Source: Oopsacas minuta (lineage: Eukaryota > Porifera > Hexactinellida > Lyssacinosida > Leucopsacidae). Taken from it: a stretch of 64,000 nt of DNA. The position numbers and the translations under genes are program-made. Where the stretch lies: assembly GCA_024704765.1 (NCBI GenBank), contig JAKMXF010000110.1, positions 777,186-841,185 on the forward strand, given 5' to 3'. The notes below the pieces were generated by a model. The model did not search any database. It was given only the letters and a program-made list of their open reading frames with translations, and was not told where the DNA came from. Of this stretch, positions 20,304 through 30,572 are shown one piece after another; position 1 is the first letter of the stretch, and every line of letters starts with the position of its first letter.

Positions 20304-23300
20304 TTATACACTGAGCTCTTTAAATGCTGAAGGAGTGGAGGAGGAATTCGAGCTCTCAAAACTCCTCATAGATTCTGGTATGTTTACTTTATACTTTGAG
20401 TTTCTGTTGTAAACAAGTATCTTCAGTAGTAATACTACTACCATAATTATTAGTACAAGTATTACAGATCCTACATAGAAGCCAACTATGGTCAGAGCTA
20501 TTATGTAGGTTAAGTCAGATCTTAGAGGGATGAAGGAAGGTAGAATTGTAGGTTCTGTTATGGGTGTTTGTTGATCTGTTGTTGTTTGATCAGTTTCTTG
20601 TATAGATATATCAGATGGTGTGCTTGTGGTTATCTCGATATGTACAGTAGTACTGGTCGTTTCTTCAGGTGTTGTTACTGCCTCTGTAGTGCTTTCCTCC
20701 GTTTCTGTAGTACCAGCTACTGTTTCTGGAGTACTTGTAATGCCCTCTGTAGTACTAGCTACTGTTTCTGGAGTACTCGTTACTCCCTCTGTAGTAGTAG
20801 CTACTGTTTCTGGAGTACTCGTTACTCCCTCTGTAGTACTTGCCACTGTTTCTGTAGTAGTTGCTACAGTTTCTGGAGTACTCGTTACTCCCTCTGTAGT
20901 ACTTGCTACTGTTTCTGGAGTACTCGTTACTCCCTCTGTAGTACTTGCCACTGTTTCTGTAGTAGTTGCTACAGTTTCTGGAGTACTCGTTACTCCCTCT
21001 GTAGTACTTGCTACTGTTTCTGGAGTACTCGTTACTCCCTCTGTAGTACTTGTCACTGTTTCTGTAGTACTTGCTACTCCCTCTGTAGTACTTGCTACTG
21101 TTTCTGTAGTGGTAGATGTAGTACTTTCCACTGGTATAGTAGTTACCTCCGGTGTAGTAGTAGTAGTGCTTGACTCTATTGTTGTACTAGGTTCCAAACA
21201 TGTTTTAGAAACAGGGTCCCAAATCGTCCCTTCTATACACACACAGGACTTATCGTCACATACCAATCCCTCTCCCTGACAACGGAATACGTCACCATCT
21301 TCGGTACAACCATCAAGACTCCTACAGCTGATACTATCAGGATGTAGTACATGGTCATCATAACATGAACAGCTGATCGTCTGGTTTACTAGATGTGACA
21401 CACAGCTGAACCTATCTGTATGACAGTAGTGTGAAGCTACCCCATCAGCTGATACACCACATGTAGACAGTTCCACACAGGCAGCCCCCTCTTCCAGGTC
21501 CCCTTGTCCTATAGGACAGGCACATGCATAGGACAGGTTACCACTGGGTATACAGAAATGAGGACATTTATCCTCAAAATCCCAGCACATTGTATTCTGA
21601 TAGTTCTTAGTACACTTTATGAAATTCTTGTTGTCATGGCAACTAGAGCTGAGACTAAACTGTGGTTCTGCTCGTGAGAACATGAGTAGACTGGACAGAT
21701 AGCTATGCTGACAGGTACAGTCCTCGTCGAATTTGCTTGATCTAACATTTAGTGTTGTCAGAGATACCATAGGTATGAATATTTCCACAGGAACATATAT
21801 AAGCTCTCTATTACTAGTTAGATATAGACTAGTCAGCTGATAGAGTGATGAGGTGTTGGTGGACAGAGTACGGAGACTATTGAGGTTACCTAGGTGCAGA
21901 TATGTGAGTTTAGTTAATCCTATGAGTGCTTCAGATGATATCGTCTCTAGATTAGGCATGTTAGCTAGTCTCAGTCTATTCAGTTGTTTGTTAGATACGA
22001 ATGTACCATCAGTTATCTCTATAGTATCCTCTGAGCCTGAGAGATATAGATTTCTTAAGTTTGGGAGATTTTTAAGGATAGTGTGAGTAAGATTTCCAAT
22101 GTTAAAGTTATTCAGATTGAGCTCTTCTAGATTCCCTGCTCCTCCCTCTGGTCGTGCTATGCTGGAGAGAGGGAGAGAGTGTATAGAGACGGATTGGAGT
22201 CGGAGTTTGATGATGGGGGGCATTGATAAGAATGAGTTAACATTCTCAAAGTGTGAGAATTCAAATCCTAACAGTTGTAGCTCCTTTAGCACTGGAAATA
22301 TCTGAAATAAAGAATATAAATATAATTACTATTATTCTATCTCTCACTAATGTATCGTTAGTATTTTTGCAGGATTTCCCTTTCTAATACACTTAATTGC
22401 TATTAGACCAATGTGGAACTATGGAAATGAGACCAACACCTTAACAATAATTCTAACTTCCAATTTAATACCAAATAATTTTTGCAACCAAGATTACTCA
22501 AATATGTAAAATCACTATATTCTATACGTCATCACTTACGAATAATGTTTCGCATAGAATCTGCTTAACGCCTTAAACCGACACATTAGCATAAATTGAA
22601 AATAACACAGAGATACTCGTGTAGCTTTGTCTGTGGTTATTTTGTCTATATTGACAAGATTATACTTTCAAGAAATTAATAGTGTATAGTTGCAGTTCTG
22701 GTTTGATTAATCACTCAGTTCATAGATAAGTGGCGAGTCAGTAAATTGGCCACTGAGCTATTTCAAACATAGTTGCACTTCATATGATTGTGTCGAATAA
22801 CTATTCACATTCCTTACATCAAATATGTACACAGCTCTAGAAAAATATATTATTTGGCGAATTCTTGCATCTACAATGATTATACGAATCTCTGGATAAG
22901 ACATAAAATGATCAGTCCTTCTCAGTCCTTCTAATTCCATTCAATGAGCAACTCCTGTTATACCGAAATACCCGCTTAGAAGTCATAAATTGTACAAATA
23001 TGGTTCCAAACCGTCAAAGTAATATAAATTAGATTGAATTTGGTATATTGAGTTACTACTCTTGAATAGGTGTTATGTGAATTTCCAGTGCCTTAATTCT
23101 GTAATATAATAGTTTAGTATAATTAAGTTCGAATGAATTAAAGCTTAATGAAATATTCACTAAGAAATGGATATCTTACAAAATATTAATATGCAAACTT
23201 AACAAAATACTTAAGTGTAGTCACACTACTAACCATAAGGAGGATAGTAATTGTACTAAGTCATGTTTATGTTAACTATGCTGTTTACTGTAGTTACGTA

Positions 23301-24668
23301 ATGGTAATAGGAATTTCCTGAGGGATACAAGGAGGTAGGACTACAGGCCACCATTGGGCTGATAAACAGCCTCCTGTAGCTTTATGCAACTTGAGACAGT
23401 TTATATGTAAAATAGAATATAGCTTGTTAATAGCTTCTAATTATATAAGTGGTGAGATGAAAGAGTTATGAATCCTTTCATTTCTGTGTAATTAGCTGGC
23501 ATATATGTAATAATAATTTTATTAAAGATATAAACTACCGCAGACAGTAGCAATTTGCAAATATTGCAATAATATATTTATGGAATTATTGCCAACTCCC
23601 GTAATATCGTAGCTCAAGGAACAGCGATAATTAATCCGATTTAAGAGATGAGATATAGGGCAATTGGACAGTTTGTGATCAAGTTTTACTATTCAAGACT
23701 TCCATGTATATCAGTGTTATTGTAGTAGGATATAATGTAATTGATGCAAAACACAGTTCCAGCCGAATCGATAAAACTCTTGCAGCCGTGTTAATACTGC
23801 CATATATGGTGGTAATCTGATAATAATGTTATTGGCAATAGTGTCTATACTTACAGTAAGTGTCAGACAATATAGTCAGCTTATTAGTTACGTATTAGAT
23901 CATGAAATTCTATATTAAACTCACTCTATTGTCAAAGAACACTGATTCATCAAAACTACCAGTAGGCGATGTCATCTTAAGAGTTAAGCTCTCTAGCGTG
24001 TGTAGAGGTGTTAAAAGAATTGATGACGTCATTAATGGGTAGAATTCAAAATCCTCTAAAGTTAATTTTTTCAGTTTAGGTAGTGTCTCTCCTAATTTGA
24101 ATACTGAGTCTAACAGGATATGCTCTACCCACTCTCCCTCTGTATTTGATAACAGTAAAGACTCTAGGCCAAGGAGTCCTGCTAGGTTACCAGTAGTTAC
24201 ACCGCTTATGTTGAAACCGGTTACGCTAAGTCTTTTGAGTTTCTCCAGATTGTCCTGTGTACCAATCCTGCTTACATCAAAGGGAACTGCTTGCACGGTG
24301 TATAGAGATATAACAGATATAGCTCCAGGCGTAGAAGAGAACATATATGGAGAGTAGTTGGTAGAGGAAGTGTCTGGATAGATGTATACTCTTAGGAAGG
24401 ATAATTTCTCGAATATAGAGAGGTCTGGGTATAAGATAGGGGAGAGATTGTTTGTGTGGTACTGGTCAGATGTGCCCACATATAAACTCAACCATCTGAC
24501 CAGATCTCTATCATCAGCTGGTATAAAAGGTGTGAAGTCTGTAGAAGTCAATAGTTCACATTTTAGCTCACCATTTGTTGCAGAGAAGATACAGCCTTCT
24601 TCACAAATTGTGTTTCTTATAAATACAAAACACAAAACAATAACAAGTCTAATAATATTCATTTTCAT
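20304..24668 (-). CDS. Single-pass membrane protein with LRRs, EGF-like modules and a mucin-like stalk
   Basis: Exon 1 (24668-23925) and exon 2 (22301-20304) join in phase 0 across a 1.6-kb intron, giving 913 residues. Signal peptide about 1-22. Leucine-rich repeats fill about 60-440, for example LPNLRNLYLSGSE and LTKLTYLHLGNLNSL, closed by a Cys-rich cap near CTCQHSYLSSLL. Two or three EGF-like Cys clusters follow (about 490-620). A Thr/Ser/Glu/Val stalk of about 11 degenerate repeats of the type TSTPETVASTTEGV spans about 620-800 and should be densely O-glycosylated. One membrane helix (YIIALTIVGFYVGSVILVLI) and a 40-residue Ser-rich tail ending KELSV complete it. This suggests a surface adhesion or recognition receptor; no orthologue is recognised. 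A TATA box sits 28 bp before the ATG. Confidence 0.85.
20690..21115. repeat. Coding minisatellite of the mucin-like stalk
   Basis: Imperfect tandem units of about 39-84 bp, with recurrent blocks actgtttctggagtactcgt and tactccctctgtagta, encode the Thr/Glu/Val stalk on the minus strand. Several multi-unit blocks are nearly identical, which points to unequal crossing-over. Open frames on the plus strand here are shadows of this repeat. Confidence 0.85.
22302..23924 (-). other. Long intron of the LRR receptor gene
   Basis: A 1.6-kb intron, long for this window. It carries a pogo-like remnant at 23588-23645, and a segment near 22988 (gtacaaatatggttccaaac) resembling sequence at 13563 inside a GLD-2 intron. 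No nested exon is seen. Confidence 0.55.
23588..23645 (+). repeat. Pogo-like MITE remnant in the LRR-gene intron
   Basis: Reads ccaactcccgtaatatcgta then gctcaaggaacagcgataat. It aligns with the left end of the element at 49016 (caattcgcgttatatc, ctcaagggaccgtgatgatt) with several substitutions. A single-ended relic. Confidence 0.5.
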
Positions 24669-24696
24669 TTTTATTTCATTTGATAACTTCAGCTAG

Positions 24697-24704
24697 CATT
24701 TATA
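24697..24704 (-). promoter_or_regulatory. TATA box of the LRR receptor gene
   Basis: TATAAATG on the minus strand, ending 28 bp before the ATG at 24668. A very short 5' leader is implied. Confidence 0.5.
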
Positions 24705-27213
24705 CTAGCTAGCTGCAATGTATACGTCTGTGTTAATAGAGTATTGGAATATAGACCTACCTCCCAGGGTGATGAGAATACTGCTGGCGACCTATTAGCA
24801 CGTTAGTACATGTGTGTCAGGTATTACTGGGACGTAACGTAAAATTTGTTCGTCACCTTTGTGAAACAGGAAACTGAAGCCATATAGAATTTAGAGAGGA
24901 AGAAACTAACTCAAAATGTTGCGTAGTCGTGTTTGTGTATCGGAAATTTACAGTAAAGGCCCGGAATAATTCTGAGAATACATACGACAATACATTTCGT
25001 ATCTAATCTTCCAGCTTGTAAGATATGTATATACCCTCTCTTATTAATTGAATATTATACTTACTCGTCTATCCCAGTAGACCTGAAAGTTCCATTAGCT
25101 ACTTCTCTCCCTTGGGGTCATATTGTAACTACTCTCTGGAATTATTCTATCGTCATTAATTCACTAACGAATATAATTACAATTGTATAATAAACATATT
25201 ATCAGTAATTATGAGATGCATACGGATTCCTATCTACCCGTAAGGTTGCTAACATGCTAATATAAGTTCCAATAATTAACATTTACGTATTTCCCGTATA
25301 GAAGAAACTTATCCCTCGGGGGGGGAAACGACACCCTTCGACCCAATATACCAATTTTACATATGGTACAGGACCCTCCTGAGTCCGTAACCTGTTCTAG
25401 GAATATTCTCTCTGATCAGACAACAGAATAACTTGAATACTTTACTCGTCATGTTGTTCTTTTAGAATCTCTCTTAGTGACCCTCCAGGCCTAACTTAGA
25501 GTGCTAATATAGAACCTGTGTCTGTGTTAAGGTATACCACGCATCCAATAATTATTATACAACAGCTAATGGCAAACTGTAGTCCCTAGCTATAGCACGA
25601 ACACCTACAATTAAGTTATCAGCTGAACTGAAGTGATAAACCTAAATAGGTCTGAATTCTGGCCTGCGATCAGCGGATAAATAAAATTCTATACAATTAT
25701 TATATGTATGAATATACGTGTTTGTCTCCTCTAACACCCCAGCACTTCTTTAATTAATAACCAATTATCCATCATATTGTGTCTGGCGCCCAATTAGTGT
25801 CATTGTGTCCTCTAATGGCAGACAATACAGCTGATACCATTTTAATGTGAGACCATCAACAATGAATTGTGATAATATTTGTTGATTTAAGCGATAATAA
25901 GAACTATAGCTGGGATAGTTCTGTATAGACATATTCACATATTGATACACATATCTAAGGTAGTCTGTGTTATGTCTGATAAACTATTGCGACAGACAAT
26001 ATTCGTCTGTTTATTTGTTATCCTTACTTGTCCTGTGTTCCTACTGATAATAACATTATCACACCCATGTATGTAATGTGTTAACAGTTATGTCTAACAT
26101 TCTATTATATACTTAGAGGTCGTGTTACGTAATTTCTCTCAAATATCACAAGTAATCACTGATTCAATGAGAATTGATGTAATGGGCTGGATTCATAAAT
26201 CCATTCTATAGGCGCCATTTGGAGGTGTTTACAGTTGTTTTTAGTCTCACTAAAGTGTTATAAACCAGAATATTACGTAAACTAATACGCCAAATCGTAC
26301 ATAAATGTAATCATTTTGAAAGTAAGTCCTGCTAAGTTTCTACATATATTTGTTATTCCATCCTAGTAACCATGTGTATCAATTGGCATTTGAATTAATT
26401 CATTATCTGTTTGTGTCCATTTGTACCACGGATACTACTACAGGTTTAGCCCTCTCTCCTAGGTATTTATTCGTTGTTAATTTGTAATAATTGTGGCTTT
26501 GTGGTGGAATTAATAATATGTAACTAGCTAGTGGATATGAATCATATCATTATCACCTCAGCTCTATCTGAGCTAACCATATACCAGGTGATATGACAAT
26601 TTCCTAATTTAGTGATTAATCATATGATTAATCCAGGTTTAGCTATTAATTATTCATATAGTGGTGTGTTAGGTCAAATTGTGTGTTGATAAATATGATT
26701 ATTCAGTCGTGCTATAACGATCTGACGGTGATAGCACCTGACAACCAGAGTTAAGCAAAATATTATCTGCATATTTATCTCGGTGGATGTGACCATGGTT
26801 ACCAGTAGAGGACAATTTCGTCCAATTAGAATATCCCCTCCCCCGTGACAGGATAGTAACATATTTTGCAAATGTTATGTAATAATGTATAAGCATTGCT
26901 TATAATATAAGTAACTGATTGCGTCTTATATCAAATATTTCTTATCATAGTGTTTGCAAACAAACAAACAATGAACTACGATTCATGTTAGGTAAGCTAT
27001 CTCGGCCTGTGTGTATATCTATCAGCTGTCCTGCTGGTTATATACGGAGACCGTTCATACGTTACGTCCCACAGAGAAATATCCTACTAGTATAATCTCC
27101 ACAAACCTCCGTGTATATATGTTAATTTCTATGGCACTAGGAATTAGGTCTATTATACTCACTCCCTTTCCAGAGCCTCGGTTATGAGGTTTGACAGTAT
27201 AGCTATTATTTGT

Positions 27214-27214
<1 letters not shown>

Positions 27215-27292
<78 letters not shown>
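27215..27292. repeat. TTA microsatellite, about 25 units
   Basis: An uninterrupted run of about 25 TTA units. It begins six bases after the stop codon of the minus-strand gene at 27298-27606, so it would be a UAA-rich run at the start of that mRNA's 3' UTR. Confidence 0.95.
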
Positions 27293-27293
<1 letters not shown>

Positions 27294-27297
27294 ACAT

Positions 27298-27606
27298 TTA
27301 CAGAAACTGAATTGGTTGCAGAGTTGTATGAATCTTGCCGTAAGGAATTCTATGCTCGTAATTATCCAGATCCACTGATATAGTGTCATACCTCTGTCCA
27401 AATGATGACACAGGGGTTGAATTATTTGTGAAAGGTGTCTTCATGCCCCCCAGGTACCCATACTGTCTATTGAACCCTTTCATCTTTTTGTAGTATCTCC
27501 ATAGCAACAGCAATAGAAGCACAAGGAATGTTATGAATAATGTGAATACTGCGATTAAGGTCAGGGCTAGTGTCAGCTGTATTTCTTTTGGTGTTACAGT
27601 TTGCAT
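27298..27606 (-). CDS. Small single-helix membrane protein, unrecognised
   Basis: A 102-residue frame from ATG 27606. About 12 residues precede one long hydrophobic helix (LTLALTLIAVFTLFITFLVL and following Leu residues), then a basic stop-transfer stretch (WRYYKKMKGF) and a 60-residue polar tail with Tyr motifs such as YGYLGG and QRYDTISVDL. A TATA-like box is 32 bp upstream. It could be a short adaptor with Tyr phosphorylation or sorting sites, but that is inference. No intron is evident and no homologue is recognised. Confidence 0.55.
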   Translation of the reverse strand: MQTVTPKEIQLTLALTLIAVFTLFITFLVLLLLLLWRYYKKMKGFNRQYGYLGGMKTPFTNNSTPVSSFGQRYDTISVDLDNYEHRIPYGKIHTTLQPIQFL

Positions 27607-27638
27607 TTTAGTTATTTGTTAGTTTAGTTAATATTCAG

Positions 27639-27646
27639 TTTATATA
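27639..27646 (-). promoter_or_regulatory. TATA-like box of the small membrane-protein gene
   Basis: TATATAAA on the minus strand, 32 bp before the ATG at 27606. Confidence 0.45.
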
Positions 27647-27988
27647 TGTTCTGTAGTTATGTAAATGGGTCCTCGTATAAACTAATCTGCCTACCTTAGC
27701 ATGATCTGGTTGCTAAGCTATATGCAATTAGATTTATTACTGATTTTATCTAGAATCACATTGTATCTTTTATGTTAGTAGCCTGGCACATTCCTCAGGT
27801 GATCTGGTATCCTGGGAGATAACAATTTCTAATTCATGAGAATATTGATGAATTAATTATGGGCTCTTTACAAATATTTTAATTTCTATTCAAATTATCC
27901 TATGGATAATATTGAAAATATTCAATATTATTATATTGTATTATTATCTCCAATTGACACCTTACAGCGAATAATCACTCCCCCTAAT

Positions 27989-28096
27989 CAGGATTTCTCA
28001 ACCTGAGGTCTATGGACCCCTTGGTCATCCACAGGGCCCACAGGATCTCAAAAATGTGTATTACAATCTGTGGGAGGGTCACAGAATGTGTTAAAA
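27989..28096 (+). repeat. Repeat with hAT-like end sequence
   Basis: Begins ttctcaacctgaggtctat with ggacccc, a sequence typical of hAT-type transposon ends, and ends with cacagaatgtgttaaaat. The same two blocks in shorter form occur in a tetraspanin intron (40424-40471), so this is a dispersed family. No transposase fragment is seen. Confidence 0.45.
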
Positions 28097-28160
28097 TATT
28101 CTAACTAGATATTTCAATACTTAGAGCACATTTGTGCATATCCATGGTTATTCAATCACC

Positions 28161-30341
28161 ATGGCAACCCCATCCCTTGTAAAGAATGTCAAGCACACAA
28201 TGTTCACTACACCAGAGAGTACCCGTCGTCCCCTGCATGAGACCTATGAGGTAGGGAGGGAGATAGGTAAGGGGAGTTATGGTAACGTGTTTAGAGCTAC
28301 ACATAAACACACGGGACTAGTCTGTGCTGTAAAAGTTATACAGAAAGATAAGGTAATACATTTGTATTAGTGGACTATGGATATGTTATTTATTGTTTGT
28401 TGTTTAGGCAGATAAGAGGTTTAACAGATTTGTAGATAATGAATTGGAAATATTAAAGTTTGTCAAACACAGACATATTGTAGCTCTACTCGAGATTATG
28501 GAGACCCCAGATGTTAGTTATTGTTGTTTATTATTTTAGTACGAACACCAAAATATGTTCGCTTTATCCGGCATTGTAGAGACCTGATTATGTGTAATTA
28601 CTGGTTGTCTTATCGGGAAATTTGTATAGAACTTCTACCTGGTAACAGAACTATGTGATGGAGGGGAACTAGAGACTAAAATATATCCAGAAGAGGTACA
28701 CAACTAACTGACTAATGTTGATGGTGATTACATTCCATTTAACCGTTTAGGAAGTCAAGATAATAATCTCCAGACTAGTGGATGTTGTGCAATATTTACA
28801 CACTAATAGTTAGTTATTATTGTTTACTTCATTTTTTAGCTATAAACTTAGTATTTTGAAGGTGTGTGGAATGTGATACATCTAGGAGCATATCAGTATA
28901 TTTAAGAGATATTAATAATAATCTCCGAGATATGACATAATGTGTCTGTCCTATCAGATTTGAGTATTTGTCCAGTACAGCTGATATTCTATTAGTTAAA
29001 TTTATTTGTATTTATTCTTAACACCTTCTGAGATTATAATTCAATTTATTTTTGCCTGTTCTATTTATAGATTTGGTACATAGAGATATTAAACCTGAGA
29101 ATATTCTGCTAGCTAAGAACACAGATGATCAATTTGATATAAGAGTTAGTTATAATGTTAATGGACCATGGATTATGAGTTTAATAATATAATTCTATTT
29201 CTATAGTTGGGAGATTTTGGATTGTCTTGTTATAAAGGGACAGAGGACATGCTCTTGGACTCATGTGGTACCCCTCTATACATGGGTAAGTAACCCTATC
29301 CTATTGCACCATATTATTCTTATAATTATATTAATTATAGCTCCAGAGGTGTTAAAGAACCTTGCTTATAGTGATAAGTGTGACATATGGAGTATAGGCG
29401 TTATAATGTATCAGCTGTAAGTTATATTTATAGTATACATTCCTATCTTACTTATTGGTTGCTAGTCTTACAGGTGTTGATAGTATGGTGCTTAACTCAA
29501 TGCTACAAGACGATTGGTTGGATTATGAACTGTTAACTAACTCTTCTAAGGAAGGTATTTGTTTGTTTGCTTGTTTATTTATTTATTTATTTATTTGTGT
29601 TTGTTTAGCTCAGAATTTGTTAAAAAGAATGCTAACACACAATCCAGCTAATCGAGACTCAGCTAGTGAAGTTCTACACAACCCGTGGATAACCGTTAGT
29701 AGCCAATCATTTTGTTTACTTATTTGTTGTTATTTATGTGTTTGCAGGGTGATTCTTATAACGGAGAAGTGAGAATGAATGTGTTAGAATTAATGGAACA
29801 AATGAATACTGAAAATACTCAAACAGTTAAGAAGGATAATGAACCGATTAAAGTTAAACCTCAAATAATTAGTAAACAGGTATACATGTATTCTGTTATG
29901 ATTAATCATATTTTCACACCTTTCATACAGACTAGTTTCTTGTTAAAATCTCATCACACTACCAGACCAGCATCTGTACACCCTCCTATGAGGAAGGTGT
30001 GTTTGTTGTTTATTTGTTGGTTATTTGTTTGTTTATTTGTTTATTTGTTTACTTATCACTCAGACATCTCATCAAGTTAGAATGCGGACAAGCATGACAA
30101 CAGTTAGTTACCCTTATACACCATAGGAATTTATGATTTATTCTATACATGTCCCCAGGACAAATACGACCCCAGGAGACTAACTAACCCAGAAATTCTG
30201 AACCGTCCCACTACCTCTCTCTCCCCCTCCCGTCACCAGACAGGGGGTATACCCTCCTATATGCAGGACACTAAATCTAGTCGTATAGCTAAAGAAACAA
30301 CTGATTCCAGAGGTGTTAAGAGGAAAACTATTGTACATTAA
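28161..30341 (+). CDS. STK33: STK33-like serine/threonine kinase
   Basis: Thirteen exons: 28161-28352, 28408-28512, 28630-28695, 28751-28808, 29071-29144, 29207-29285, 29341-29416, 29466-29554, 29609-29694, 29748-29879, 29931-29996, 30064-30102 and 30159-30341; 414 residues. The kinase domain spans about 30-290: glycine loop GKGSYGNV, VAIK lysine in CAVKVI, HRD loop LVHRDIKPENIL, DFG in LGDFGLS, APEVL, and CDIWSIGVIMY. After the domain, MNVLELMEQMN matches the STK33 segment following its kinase domain, which is why STK33 is preferred over other CAMK kinases. The usual PPF-containing loop after helix F is replaced by a shorter TGVDSMVLNSM. The start at 28161 has strong context (caccATGg); an in-frame ATG lies at 28134. 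Substrates are unknown; vertebrate STK33 acts in spermatid and ciliary structure. Confidence 0.85.
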
Positions 30342-30572
30342 TTACTTCTTTTTATGATTTATTTTATCTGAACAGAAATACTCACATTAAACTCTTGGAC
30401 TATGGATATGTTATCATTATTTAATACCAACGAGGTAACCATGATAACTGGGACATACCACCTCACAAAAGCACGTTAAGGATGTAGTATGTGATTATAT
30501 ATTATGTCCCCCTGTAGGAGGGTGTAAAATATGAATAATCACTAATAATATATCACTTTTACAATTAGAATT

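Larger units (their letters stand above)
24669..27297. other. Gene-poor region between the LRR gene and a small membrane-protein gene
   Basis: About 2.6 kb in which I find no credible exon, tRNA or repeat family member except the TTA microsatellite at its right end. Short frames at 25765-25950 and 26674-26896 have no splice context or protein features. Confidence 0.55.
27607..28160. other. Divergent intergenic region between the small membrane-protein gene and the STK33-like gene
   Basis: Holds a TATA-like box for the minus-strand gene at 27639-27646 and a repeat with hAT-like end sequence at 27989-28096. No exon is seen. Confidence 0.5.

Noticed and set aside
20568-21279. Plus-strand open frames rich in Ser/Cys or Val over the mucin stalk
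   Set aside because: They are antisense shadows of the Thr-rich minisatellite coding on the minus strand; repeats without stops in one frame often stay open in others.
26674-26896. Two overlapping minus-strand frames of 65 codons
   Set aside because: No family resemblance, no splice context, no promoter motif; compatible with chance in AT-rich DNA.
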